Source: Lachnospiraceae bacterium
GTDB lineage: Bacteria > Bacillota > Clostridia > Lachnospirales > Lachnospiraceae
Length of the DNA stretch: 64,000 nt
Direction: 5' to 3'
Assembly (NCBI GenBank): GCA_025758065.1
Contig: CP107199.1
Span: forward strand, 2,825,501-2,889,500
This document shows, piece after piece, positions 16,458 through 24,598 of this stretch. Made by a program: the position numbers and the translations under genes. Every line of letters begins with the position of its first letter. Within the stretch, counting starts at the first letter, position 1. The notes under the pieces are model-generated. The model had not been told where the DNA came from, did no database searches, and saw only the letters and a list, made by a program, of their open reading frames with translations.

Positions 16458-17723
16458 TTGGCTGCAATTCAGGTTTATGGGATGAATTCTTTAGAAGGAG
16501 AGATTTCTGTTCAGGGCTCTAAGAATGGTGCTCTTCCTGTTATGGCAGGAGCTTTACTGCATAAAGGGGTAACGGTGCTTTTAAACGTACCGGATATAGA
16601 AGATACCCGGTGCATGACAGATATTTTAAGAGAGCTTGGCTGTGACTGTAAAAGAGAAGGCATACGTCTTGTGATCGATGCCTCAAAGGCAGCAGGTACA
16701 GAAGTACCGGAAAAATATGTAAAAGCTATGCGTTCTTCCATTATATTGCTGGGTGCCCTGCTTGGAAGAATGAAGGAAGGGCAATGCAGTCTGCCTGGAG
16801 GCTGCCTGATCGGGGCAAGGCCGGTGGATCTGCATTTAATGGTCCTTCGGGGACTGGGGGCAGAAATCACAGAAAAAGAGGGAAAGTTCCGTGCAGATGC
16901 TGGTCAGGGGCTTTCAGGCAGTGAGCTGTATCTTCCATATCCAAGTGTGGGTGCTACAGAACAGGCGATTTTAGCAGCTGTACTGGCGGATGGGGTGACA
17001 GTGATCCACGGGGCAGCAAAAGAACCGGAGATCTGCGAATTGTGCTTCTTTTTAAATGGAATGGGTGCTGTGATCTGTGGCATGGGAACGGACCATCTGA
17101 TGATACAGGGGGTAAAAACGCTTCATGACAGCCTGTGGAAGGTGGCAGGAGACCGTATTGCAGCAGGAACTTATTGCAGTGGTGTGATGATGGCAGGAGG
17201 AAGCATTAGTTTAAAAGAAGTGATACCGGAGCAGTTAGAAGAGCCTCTTATATTGTTCCAGCGGGCGGGAGCTGTAGTTAAAAGGGAAAGGGAACGGCTT
17301 TTTATTTGTATGAAAGACCGGCCGGATCCCCTGAAAATCTCTACAGGCCCCTATCCTGGTTTCCCCACAGATATGCAGTCTCTTTTTATGGCGTTTTTAT
17401 CCATTGCAAAGGGGGAGAGCTGTATTACGGAAAACGTATTTGAGGATCGTTTTGGAACAGCAGCAGAGCTTGTGAAAATGGGAGCTGATATTACCTGCCA
17501 GGGAAAAACAGCGGTGATAAAGGGTGTACCCTTGTTAGCAGGAACAAAAGTAAGGGCATTGGATCTGAGAGGCGCAGCTGCATTGGTGATGGCGGCTTTA
17601 GGAGCTGAAGGAAGCACTATTATAGAAGATTGTTACCATATTAAAAGAGGATACGAAGATATCTGCCGTGATCTGAGGGCATTAGGCGGCAGAGCAGACT
17701 GGATGGAGAGTGATACAGGATGA
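16458..17723 (+). CDS. murA: UDP-N-acetylglucosamine 1-carboxyvinyltransferase
   Basis: First committed step of peptidoglycan precursor synthesis; transfers enolpyruvate from PEP to UDP-GlcNAc. N-terminal QGSKNGALPVMA holds the catalytic Lys-Asn pair. The catalytic Cys loop is PGGCLIGARPVDLHL (about residue 115), so fosfomycin sensitivity would be expected from this residue. Start is TTG with GTGGAGGTG upstream. Length 421 is normal. In many Firmicutes the gene here is murB; murA between ftsW and ftsQ is less usual. Its stop overlaps the ftsQ start by four bases (ATGA). Confidence 0.95.
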   Translation: MAAIQVYGMNSLEGEISVQGSKNGALPVMAGALLHKGVTVLLNVPDIEDTRCMTDILRELGCDCKREGIRLVIDASKAAGTEVPEKYVKAMRSSIILLGALLGRMKEGQCSLPGGCLIGARPVDLHLMVLRGLGAEITEKEGKFRADAGQGLSGSELYLPYPSVGATEQAILAAVLADGVTVIHGAAKEPEICELCFFLNGMGAVICGMGTDHLMIQGVKTLHDSLWKVAGDRIAAGTYCSGVMMAGGSISLKEVIPEQLEEPLILFQRAGAVVKRERERLFICMKDRPDPLKISTGPYPGFPTDMQSLFMAFLSIAKGESCITENVFEDRFGTAAELVKMGADITCQGKTAVIKGVPLLAGTKVRALDLRGAAALVMAALGAEGSTIIEDCYHIKRGYEDICRDLRALGGRADWMESDTG

Positions 17724-18454
17724 TAAGAAGAGCTGGGAGAAAAAGCTTTACATGGATAAGGATCGCCGCACTGCTTTTAATACTTGGGGCGATCCTTATA
17801 TTTGGCCTGCGGATCAAAGAAGTGACTATATCCGGAAGTGACCGTTATACGCCGCAGCAGATTGAAAACATCCTGTTTTCCGGGCGTTGGGGAAATAATA
17901 CCATCCTGGCTCTTATTAATGATAAAACAAAACCCCACAAACAGATCCCCTTTGTCGAAGATTATAAGATTGTTTTTCATGGTCCTTTTAAGGTGGAGGT
18001 CATTGTTTATGATAAAAGCATTGTAGGTTACGTATCTTATATGAGCAGTTATATGTACTTTGACCGAGAGGGAATTATTGTGGAAAGCTCTGCAGACTGC
18101 CTTCCGGGAATCCCGCAGATCACAGGTCTGGAATTTGGACGCATTATTTTGTACAGACCTCTTCCTGTAAAGAATCCGAAAATATTTGAAGAAATATTAA
18201 ATCTGACCCAGCAGCTGTCTGTTTATAATATCCAGGTGGACCGTATCCGCTTTTCCATTTCAGGACAGCCTTCCTTTACCATTGGCCAGATGGAAGTGAC
18301 TTTGGGAGATGAGGGAGATGTAGACGGAAAGCTGTCTCTTTTAAATGATATCTTGCGGGATCATCCGGAATTAAAGGAGAAAAAGGGAACTTTGGAGCTG
18401 GACGGATATTCAGATACAGGCAATGATGGGGCAATACCATTTAAGTTGAAATAA
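17720..18454 (+). CDS. ftsQ: Cell division protein FtsQ/DivIB
   Basis: Bitopic division protein that holds FtsL and FtsB at the septum. Short basic start, membrane segment (about residues 12-31, IRIAALLLILGAILIFGL), then the POTRA domain beginning IKEVTISGSDRYTPQQIENIL, then a beta domain. 244 residues, within family range. Overlaps murA by four bases, implying coupled translation. No ftsA follows before ftsZ. Confidence 0.88.
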   Translation: MIRRAGRKSFTWIRIAALLLILGAILIFGLRIKEVTISGSDRYTPQQIENILFSGRWGNNTILALINDKTKPHKQIPFVEDYKIVFHGPFKVEVIVYDKSIVGYVSYMSSYMYFDREGIIVESSADCLPGIPQITGLEFGRIILYRPLPVKNPKIFEEILNLTQQLSVYNIQVDRIRFSISGQPSFTIGQMEVTLGDEGDVDGKLSLLNDILRDHPELKEKKGTLELDGYSDTGNDGAIPFKLK

Positions 18455-18466
18455 AAGTCCGTGCAG

Positions 18467-18486
18467 GCGCTGCCTGTACCGGTGAT
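18467..18486 (+). terminator. Small hairpin after ftsQ
   Basis: GTGCAGGC and GCCTGTAC form an eight-pair stem. A second short one, GGGCTGTAGCCC, follows. There is no T-run, so these may be attenuating or RNA-processing structures rather than a full terminator. Confidence 0.35.
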
Positions 18487-18534
18487 CCGGGCTGTAGCCC
18501 TTATTCATAGAGGGTTAAAAAAGTAAATTCAGGG

Positions 18535-18563
18535 TTGATTTTTTGGGGAAAATAAAATATAGT
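18535..18563 (+). promoter_or_regulatory. Sigma-A promoter of ftsZ
   Basis: TTGATT and TATAGT are separated by 17 bases, about 95 bases before the ftsZ start, giving ftsZ its own transcript. Confidence 0.6.
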
Positions 18564-18657
18564 ATTAGTTAGGCTAGAAATCAGAAACATTTTATAATAA
18601 TAGAAAAGCACAGTACCGTGTTCTTTGAACAGGGTTTCAAGAAGGAGGACAAGTATC

Positions 18658-19965
18658 TTGTTAGAGATTAAAATAAATGAGTCAGAGAATGCTGCAAGAA
18701 TTATCGTAGTAGGTGTAGGCGGTGCCGGAAATAACGCAGTAAACCGCATGATCGATGAAAATATTGCAGGTGTTGAGTTTATCGGCATCAATACAGATAA
18801 GCAGGCACTGCAGTTCTGCAAGGCTCCTACTGCTATGCAGATCGGAGAGAAGCTGACAAAGGGCTTAGGTGCGGGTGCACGTCCGGAAGTTGGTGAGAAG
18901 GCAGCAGAAGAGAGCTCTGAGGAGATCTCCCAGGCATTAAAGGGCGCTGATATGGTATTTGTTACCTGTGGTATGGGAGGCGGTACCGGTACTGGTGCAG
19001 CTCCTGTTGTTGCAAAGATCGCGAAGGATATGGGTATCCTTACTGTTGGTGTTGTAACAAAGCCTTTCCGTTTTGAAGCAAAAGCACGTATGCAGAATGC
19101 GTTAAATGGTATCGAATGTTTAAAGCAGGCTGTAGATACTCTGATCGTTATCCCAAATGACCGTCTTCTTGAGATCGTAGACCGCCGTACCACTATGCCG
19201 GATGCTCTTAAGAAAGCAGATGAAGTCCTTCAGCAGGCAGTTCAGGGTATTACTGACCTTATCAATGTTCCTGGTCTGATCAATCTTGACTTTGCTGATA
19301 TCCAGACTGTTATGATCGATAAGGGTATCGCTCATATTGGTATTGGTAAGGCTAAGGGTGATGACAAGGCTGTTGAGGCAGTTAAGCAGGCTGTATCCAG
19401 CCCTCTTCTTGAAACTACCATTGAGGGTGCAAGCCACGTTATCATCAATATCTCCGGCGATATCAGCCTGATCGAAGCAAACGAAGCAGCAAGCTATGTT
19501 CAGGAACTGGCTGGCGATGATGCAAATATCATCTTTGGTGCTATGTATGATGAAAACGCCCAGGATGAGGCAAGTATTACTGTTATTGCTACAGGACTGG
19601 ATGAGCACAATGCAACATCCTCTGTATCCAAGGCTATGACCGGATTTTCTTCTAATAATTTTAAGACACAGGTTCCGGAGAAGGCAGCTTCCGCAGAAGC
19701 AGCAGCAACTGAGGCAGCTCCGGCTTTTACAAAGCCGGCCCAGCCTGCATTTAACCGCACCTTTAATCCTGGTGCAACTGCACAGCCAACCTATACAGTT
19801 CCTAAGTTTACAGGCGCAGGAAGCTTTAATACAGGTGCTGCAAACACCCAGGAAGCACCAAAACAGGCAGCTCCATCTACAGAGAGAACAGCTCCTTCCT
19901 TCCGCCCAGCAGCAAACAAGGAAATGCAGATCAATATCCCGGATTTCTTAAAGAATAAGCGGTAA
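18658..19965 (+). CDS. ftsZ: Cell division GTPase FtsZ
   Basis: Tubulin-like GTPase that forms the division ring. The start is TTG (LEIKINESENAARI), eight bases after GAAGGAGGA; an upstream in-frame start at 18625 would place the ribosome site inside the gene. Visible: VGVGGAGNNAVNRM, the tubulin signature GGGTGTGAAPV (about residues 103-113) and the T7 loop NLDFADI. An Ala/Pro/Thr-rich linker leads to the C-terminal peptide INIPDFLKNKR, which binds partners such as SepF. 435 residues. Codon use is strongly biased to frequent codons, as expected for high expression. ftsA is not adjacent. Confidence 0.98.
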   Translation: MLEIKINESENAARIIVVGVGGAGNNAVNRMIDENIAGVEFIGINTDKQALQFCKAPTAMQIGEKLTKGLGAGARPEVGEKAAEESSEEISQALKGADMVFVTCGMGGGTGTGAAPVVAKIAKDMGILTVGVVTKPFRFEAKARMQNALNGIECLKQAVDTLIVIPNDRLLEIVDRRTTMPDALKKADEVLQQAVQGITDLINVPGLINLDFADIQTVMIDKGIAHIGIGKAKGDDKAVEAVKQAVSSPLLETTIEGASHVIINISGDISLIEANEAASYVQELAGDDANIIFGAMYDENAQDEASITVIATGLDEHNATSSVSKAMTGFSSNNFKTQVPEKAASAEAAATEAAPAFTKPAQPAFNRTFNPGATAQPTYTVPKFTGAGSFNTGAANTQEAPKQAAPSTERTAPSFRPAANKEMQINIPDFLKNKR

Positions 19966-20034
19966 TAGATTTTTTGAATCATCTGCATGTGCAAAGCACG
20001 TAGCAATTCGGTATCAGAGTATTATAGTATAGTA

Positions 20035-20078
20035 AGACCTTTTCTACAGACAGTAAGCCTGTGGAAGAGGTCTTTTTT
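20035..20078 (+). terminator. Intrinsic terminator after ftsZ
   Basis: AGACCTTTTCTACAG and CTGTGGAAGAGGTCT pair over 15 positions with G-T wobbles, followed by TTTTTT. It separates ftsZ from the sporulation operon. Confidence 0.85.
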
Positions 20079-20098
20079 GCGTTCAAAAATGCGAAGAT

Positions 20099-20164
20099 TG
20101 TCGAAAAAAACAGCGTTTCCTCCAACACTCTTCGACAGCATTTGCACTTAAGAATGATTATAAT
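20099..20164 (+). promoter_or_regulatory. Spo0A-type spoIIG promoter: two 0A boxes and spaced -10
   Basis: TGTCGAA at 20099-20105 and its reverse complement TTCGACA at 20131-20137 match the Spo0A box. TATAAT at 20159-20164 lies exactly 22 bases after TTCGAC. The B. subtilis spoIIG promoter is known for an abnormal 22-base spacer with a 0A box over its -35 region, and this arrangement is the same. The role is inferred from that match. Confidence 0.75.
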
Positions 20165-20231
20165 GTACCTCATAAAGAACCCTATATATTCACCCATGGT
20201 CATTAAAGGAGGTGGAAAAAAGTCCGGGAAG

Positions 20232-21059
20232 ATGATGTACAGAGTTTACATAGATGTGATATTTGCAGTGAATTTTTTAATGGATCTGGCGGTGCTTGCT
20301 ATGTTGAACCAGCTTTTTTCTTACCGTGCAGATTTTAAGCATATGTTAAAAGGAGCTTTTGTAGGAGCTTTGTGGGCATGTATCCTGGCGGCTTTTCCGG
20401 GGATTCCTCTTATATTACAGATGTTTGGGACTTATGTGGCGGCAGGAGCGCTGATGGCAGCTGTTGCCTATGGCATAAGAAGCAGAAGAGAGATTTTACG
20501 GGCAGTAGGGGGAATTTACCTTATATCGGTGGTTCTTGGAGGAGTCATGCTGGCGCTTGCAGAAAGCAGCCCGGGAAGAAATCTTACAAAATGGATGCCG
20601 GAAAGCTTTCTGGTCAGGCTGTTTCTGGCTGCCGGAGCTGTATTCTTGTGTGTATGGCTTTCACGGTTTCTGCGTCTTTTGAGCATCCGAAAAGAGGAAA
20701 ACAGGCATTTAAGAAATGTTACCTTGTTTTATGCAGGCCAGACCATAAAGACCAGAGGCCTGATCGATACAGGAAACCATTTAAAAGCTCCTGTAAGCGG
20801 TCTGCCGGTCCATGTAGCTACAGCAGGACTGATGAAACGTCTTTGCCCGGCAGTAAAAGGGGTCATGTATGTTCCTTATCAATGCATAGGCAGCAGCGGC
20901 ATCCTTCCAGCTGTAAGGATCGACGAAATGAAAGTGGAAGGAGAGAAGGGAAGCTTTGTGATACCAAAGCCATGGATCGCTATAACAAAGGGAAGCTTAT
21001 CTCCACATAATGAATATGAAGTGCTGATACAGAAGAATGATAAAGGGTTGCAAGTGTAG
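20232..21059 (+). CDS. spoIIGA: Sigma-E processing peptidase SpoIIGA
   Basis: Membrane aspartic protease that cuts pro-sigma-E in the mother cell after the forespore signals. Begins MMYRVYIDVIFAVNFLMD, followed by about five spans, then a cytoplasmic protease domain with the active-site motif DTGN (Asp179). I choose the ATG pair at 20232/20235. A perfect AAAGGAGGTGG lies 17 bases upstream, unusually far, but no in-frame start codon lies nearer, so translation may start poorly. 275 residues, somewhat short compared with 309 in B. subtilis. Directly followed by sigE, its substrate. Confidence 0.92.
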   Translation: MMYRVYIDVIFAVNFLMDLAVLAMLNQLFSYRADFKHMLKGAFVGALWACILAAFPGIPLILQMFGTYVAAGALMAAVAYGIRSRREILRAVGGIYLISVVLGGVMLALAESSPGRNLTKWMPESFLVRLFLAAGAVFLCVWLSRFLRLLSIRKEENRHLRNVTLFYAGQTIKTRGLIDTGNHLKAPVSGLPVHVATAGLMKRLCPAVKGVMYVPYQCIGSSGILPAVRIDEMKVEGEKGSFVIPKPWIAITKGSLSPHNEYEVLIQKNDKGLQV

Positions 21060-21070
21060 GAGGAGTCATT

Positions 21071-21811
21071 ATGATGATTAAAGTGTCTGTACCAAATCGT
21101 TTTCAGTTAAAAACCGTTTCCAGGTTCAGGACCGTTCTCATGCCGGGACAGGGAGAGGTGCATTATATCGGAGGAGCAGATATCCTGCCGCCGCCATTAG
21201 ACAGTGCAGAAGAGGGGAAGATGATCGCTCTTTTAGGAACCGAAGAAGATGGGAAGGCCCGCTCTTCCCTGATCGAGCATAATCTGCGTCTTGTGGTGTA
21301 TATTGCAAAGAAATTCGACAATACAAGTGTTGGGGTAGAAGATCTGATCTCCATTGGCACCATTGGACTGATCAAAGCGATCAATACCTTTAAGACGGAT
21401 AAGAATATTAAACTGGCTACCTATGCATCCAGGTGTATTGAAAATGAGATTCTTATGTATCTGCGCAGAAATAATAAGACGAAACTGGAGGTTTCCATTG
21501 ATGAGCCTTTAAATGTAGATTGGGATGGAAATGAACTGCTGCTTTCAGATATCCTGGGTACAGATGAGGATGTGATCTATCATGGGATCGAGGATGAGAT
21601 AGAGAAAAATCTTTTAAATACTGCCATCAGCCGTCTGGCTCCAAGAGAGAGGAAAATTGTGGAGCTGCGGTACGGCCTTACAAGTGCAGACGGAGAGGAG
21701 ATGACCCAGAAAGAAGTGGCAGATCTGATGGGAATATCCCAGTCTTACATATCAAGACTTGAAAAGAAGATCATGAAACGTCTGAAGAAAGAAATCGTGC
21801 GGTTTGAATAA
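21071..21811 (+). CDS. sigE: RNA polymerase sporulation sigma factor sigma-E (pro-form)
   Basis: First mother-cell sigma factor, made as an inactive precursor. Residues 1 to about 30 form the pro-sequence ending in VHYIGGADILPPPL, very like the B. subtilis processing region. Region 2 includes NLRLVVYIAKKF and DLISIGTIGLIKAINTF; region 4 has the helix-turn-helix TQKEVADLMGISQSYISRLEKK. 246 residues. TAGGAGGAG sits seven bases before the ATG and the gene follows spoIIGA by 11 bases, so both share the upstream Spo0A-type promoter. Confidence 0.97.
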   Translation: MMIKVSVPNRFQLKTVSRFRTVLMPGQGEVHYIGGADILPPPLDSAEEGKMIALLGTEEDGKARSSLIEHNLRLVVYIAKKFDNTSVGVEDLISIGTIGLIKAINTFKTDKNIKLATYASRCIENEILMYLRRNNKTKLEVSIDEPLNVDWDGNELLLSDILGTDEDVIYHGIEDEIEKNLLNTAISRLAPRERKIVELRYGLTSADGEEMTQKEVADLMGISQSYISRLEKKIMKRLKKEIVRFE

Positions 21812-21849
21812 GTATAGCTTTATTAGTATTGTGAATAAAATATCAATTC

Positions 21850-21877
21850 TTGCATTTGTGTCAAAAAGTGCTAAAAT
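21850..21877 (+). promoter_or_regulatory. Putative promoter of the NhaD-type antiporter gene
   Basis: TTGCAT and TAAAAT are separated by 16 bases, 122 bases before the chosen start. Confidence 0.45.
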
Positions 21878-21999
21878 TTTACAATGCACGGAAAAAGGTG
21901 CGGTCATCCTTCAGTTATAGGGATGATCTGGGAGAGAAATATCAAAGGAATATGGAAATATTCCGGGAGGACATAATATACGGACAGGAGGAAAATATT

Positions 22000-23433
22000 G
22001 TGAAAAAGATCGTTTCGCTGCTGGAAACGGCCGCATTGTTCTTTATGGCGTTTCCAATGACAGCATGGGCGGCTGAAGGGTCAGCTGAAAGCATTTCACC
22101 AGCATTTTGCATTCCATTTGCCGGATTGCTTCTCTGCGTGGCAGTGCTGCCGCTTATAAAGGCAGAGTGGTGGGAAAGTCATCAGCTTCATGCAGTGATA
22201 TTTTGGTCACTTTTATTTATTGTTCCATTTGCTGTTTTTTTGGGAGCAGGAGAGGCGGCAGAGAAAGTATTAGAATGCATTATTGATGATTATCTTACAT
22301 TTATTGTTTTGTTATTTGGCCTGTTCTGTGTATCAGGTAATATTACACTGGAAGGGGACCTGGCAGGTTCCCCAAGGATCAATGTGGGACTTCTGCTTTT
22401 AGGAACCATGCTTTCCAGCTGGGTAGGAACCACAGGTGCCAGTATGCTTATGGTACGTCCCATGATCAAGATGAATGCCTGGAGAAAGCGCAGAAGCCAC
22501 ATTATGGTATTCTTTATTTTCCTGATCTCAAATATGGGCGGCTGCCTTACACCTATCGGTGATCCGCCTTTGTTAATGGGATTTATGCGGGGGGTTCCTT
22601 TTTTCTGGAGTCTGCATCTTCTGCCGATCCTTATCTTTAATACAGTTGTCCTTCTTACTGTATTTTATTTCCTGGACCGGAGAGCTTACAGAAAAGACAT
22701 TGCAGAAGGAAGAAAGCCTGACATCAGCAAACCTGGTACAGAAGTACATATTTTAGGTCTTCATAACCTGATCTTTCTGGCAATGATCGTGGCTGCTGTT
22801 ATTTTAAGCGGTACATTACCGGGAATGGCTGCATTTCAGGATGTAAACGGAGCTGTAAAAGGCATTCCTGTATTTGAGGATGTAAAGCTTACATATCCGG
22901 CTTTGATCGAAGTAGTGATCATCCTTGCAGCTGCATTTTTATCGTTTAAAACCACAAAACCAGAGATCCGCCGCAAGAACCACTTTACCTGGGGTGCCAT
23001 CAAAGAAGTAGCAGTGCTGTTTGTAGGTATTTTTATTACCATGCAGCCGGCCCTTATGATCTTAAAGGCAAAGGGTGCAGAGCTTGGTATCACAGAGCCT
23101 TTCCAAATGTTCTGGGCAACCGGGCTTTTGTCAAGCTTTCTGGACAATACACCTACTTATCTGGTATTTCTTACAACAGCCGGTTCACTTGGCTTTACAG
23201 AAGGAATGCAGACCATTCTTGGAACTGTACCGGTTGCCATGCTGGAGGCAATATCCTGTGGTGCTGTATTTATGGGAGCCAATACCTATATTGGAAATGC
23301 ACCAAACTTTATGGTAAAGGCGATCTCTGATGAAAATGGTATTAAGATGCCTTCTTTCTTTGGATATCTGCTGTGGTCTGTCACATTTTTAGTTCCGATC
23401 TTTTTGCTGGACATGTTAGTATTCTTTTTATAA
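22000..23433 (+). CDS. nhaD: NhaD-type sodium:proton antiporter
   Basis: Secondary transporter of the ion transporter superfamily, expected to exchange Na+ for H+. About 12 membrane spans. Half-site motifs SNMGGCLTPIGDPPLLMG and DNTPTYLVFLTTAGS are hallmarks of NhaD proteins, and GTTGASMLMVRPMI fits the first re-entrant loop. I start at the GTG (MKKIVSLLETAALFFMAFPM), eight bases after CAGGAGGA; the frame is open 50 codons further up but that part is charged and has no ribosome site. The first hydrophobic stretch ending AWAAEG may be a cleaved signal. 477 residues. In an organism with an Rnf Na+/H+ pump this would help link the two gradients. Confidence 0.85.
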   Translation: MKKIVSLLETAALFFMAFPMTAWAAEGSAESISPAFCIPFAGLLLCVAVLPLIKAEWWESHQLHAVIFWSLLFIVPFAVFLGAGEAAEKVLECIIDDYLTFIVLLFGLFCVSGNITLEGDLAGSPRINVGLLLLGTMLSSWVGTTGASMLMVRPMIKMNAWRKRRSHIMVFFIFLISNMGGCLTPIGDPPLLMGFMRGVPFFWSLHLLPILIFNTVVLLTVFYFLDRRAYRKDIAEGRKPDISKPGTEVHILGLHNLIFLAMIVAAVILSGTLPGMAAFQDVNGAVKGIPVFEDVKLTYPALIEVVIILAAAFLSFKTTKPEIRRKNHFTWGAIKEVAVLFVGIFITMQPALMILKAKGAELGITEPFQMFWATGLLSSFLDNTPTYLVFLTTAGSLGFTEGMQTILGTVPVAMLEAISCGAVFMGANTYIGNAPNFMVKAISDENGIKMPSFFGYLLWSVTFLVPIFLLDMLVFFL

Positions 23434-23448
23434 GGAGGGGAACGTATC

Positions 23449-24468
23449 ATGGAATATACGAAAGAAAATATCCGTGAACTGGCGGAGAGTATCTACGATC
23501 TGGATGCAGAAGTTTATGCCCAGTTAGGTTCTTCTCTGGGCCGTGTGTTTAACCGTGACCGTGAAGGCTGTGTCAATGATATGGTACAGCTGATGTTAAA
23601 AAAAGATTCTCACCAGCTGCGCAGTGAGCTGGCGCTGATCAGTAACATGGCACGCACCATTGAAGATAAAGAAACCCGGTCCATGATCATGACGGAGTAT
23701 AACCGTATTTTAATGGAAGTAGTAGCACTGCCTACCAGCTTCGCAAGCGGGGATATCCTGGATGCGAAGGCAGCGGGCTTAAATGCATTGCAGTTTAAAG
23801 CACGTTTCGGAAAAGATAATCACCGGATCATCTGCATCAGCCGTACATACGGCTGCGGCGGCAATGAGATCGGTTTTATGCTGGCTGATAAGTTAAAGAT
23901 CAATTATTACGATGCAGAGATCTTCTCAGCTGTATTAAAACGTCTTCAGGCAGAACAAGATGAAAGAATCCGGGACAGTAGCGCTTATCCGGATAAGGCA
24001 AACCAGGAAGTAGCTTTTGCAGCACCTAAAAGAATGACCTTAAGAGATCATGTAAGACAGTTCAGCCGCTATCATGGTTTGTCCAAGCGGGATGCAGTAT
24101 TCTTTAACCAGAGTGATCTGATCTGCGATATGGCAAAAAAAGAGGATTTTATCGTTATGGGACGTTGTGCAGATGTGATCCTTACCAATAACCATATCCC
24201 CCACATCAGCATTTTCATTACGGCGCCTTTTGAACGACGTGTGCAGCGTGCGATGGAAAAGCATCAGGGAATGAGTGAAAAAAAGGCAAAGCACCTTTTG
24301 AAACAGTTAGACCGTCAGCATGAGAGTTATTACCGGTTTTATACAGGCCGCAGATGGGGCAATGCAGATAATTACGACCTGTGTATCAACAGTTCCGCTT
24401 ATGGGATCGAAGGTTCTGTAGATTTCATTTTAAGAATGATAAAAACTTCAGAATGGCAGGAAGCATGA
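23449..24468 (+). CDS. Cytidylate kinase-like family protein with extra N-terminal domain
   Basis: The C-terminal 210 residues belong to the cytidylate-kinase-like family common in Clostridia: IICISRTYGCGGNEIGFMLAD is the nucleotide-binding start, FIVMGRCADVIL the second strand, and RVQRAMEKHQGMSEKKA the lid. The classic Cmk P-loop is replaced by the SRTYGCGGNEIG loop. Residues 1-120 form a separate helical domain I cannot name. A nucleotide kinase role is inferred, substrate unknown. It follows the antiporter gene by 15 bases with AAGGAGGGG as ribosome site, so it is probably co-transcribed. The stop codon is immediately followed by a repeat element. Confidence 0.8.
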   Translation: MEYTKENIRELAESIYDLDAEVYAQLGSSLGRVFNRDREGCVNDMVQLMLKKDSHQLRSELALISNMARTIEDKETRSMIMTEYNRILMEVVALPTSFASGDILDAKAAGLNALQFKARFGKDNHRIICISRTYGCGGNEIGFMLADKLKINYYDAEIFSAVLKRLQAEQDERIRDSSAYPDKANQEVAFAAPKRMTLRDHVRQFSRYHGLSKRDAVFFNQSDLICDMAKKEDFIVMGRCADVILTNNHIPHISIFITAPFERRVQRAMEKHQGMSEKKAKHLLKQLDRQHESYYRFYTGRRWGNADNYDLCINSSAYGIEGSVDFILRMIKTSEWQEA

Positions 24469-24512
24469 CTAGTACATCATTTAGTACAGTTATTTCGAAA
24501 ACGATGTACTAG
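24469..24512. repeat. Solo 44-base inverted-repeat element related to the 34.7 kb IS ends
   Basis: Begins CTAGTACATC and ends GATGTACTAG, a perfect ten-base inverted repeat. The inner 30 bases from AGTACAGTTATTTCG to the end match the terminal repeats of the IS630-like relic near 34.7 and 35.6 kb. It starts on the base after the kinase stop codon. Confidence 0.75.
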
Positions 24513-24598
24513 ATTGCAGGCGGCATCAAATATAGATTTTGAGCGTCATGTCACAGTTTCAGGCAGAGGCGGCAGCAGGGGAAATGCAGCAACAGATT

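Noticed and set aside
18501..19193. A 230-codon minus-strand frame over the start of ftsZ
   Set aside because: Low-complexity translation antisense to ftsZ, explained by its biased codon use.
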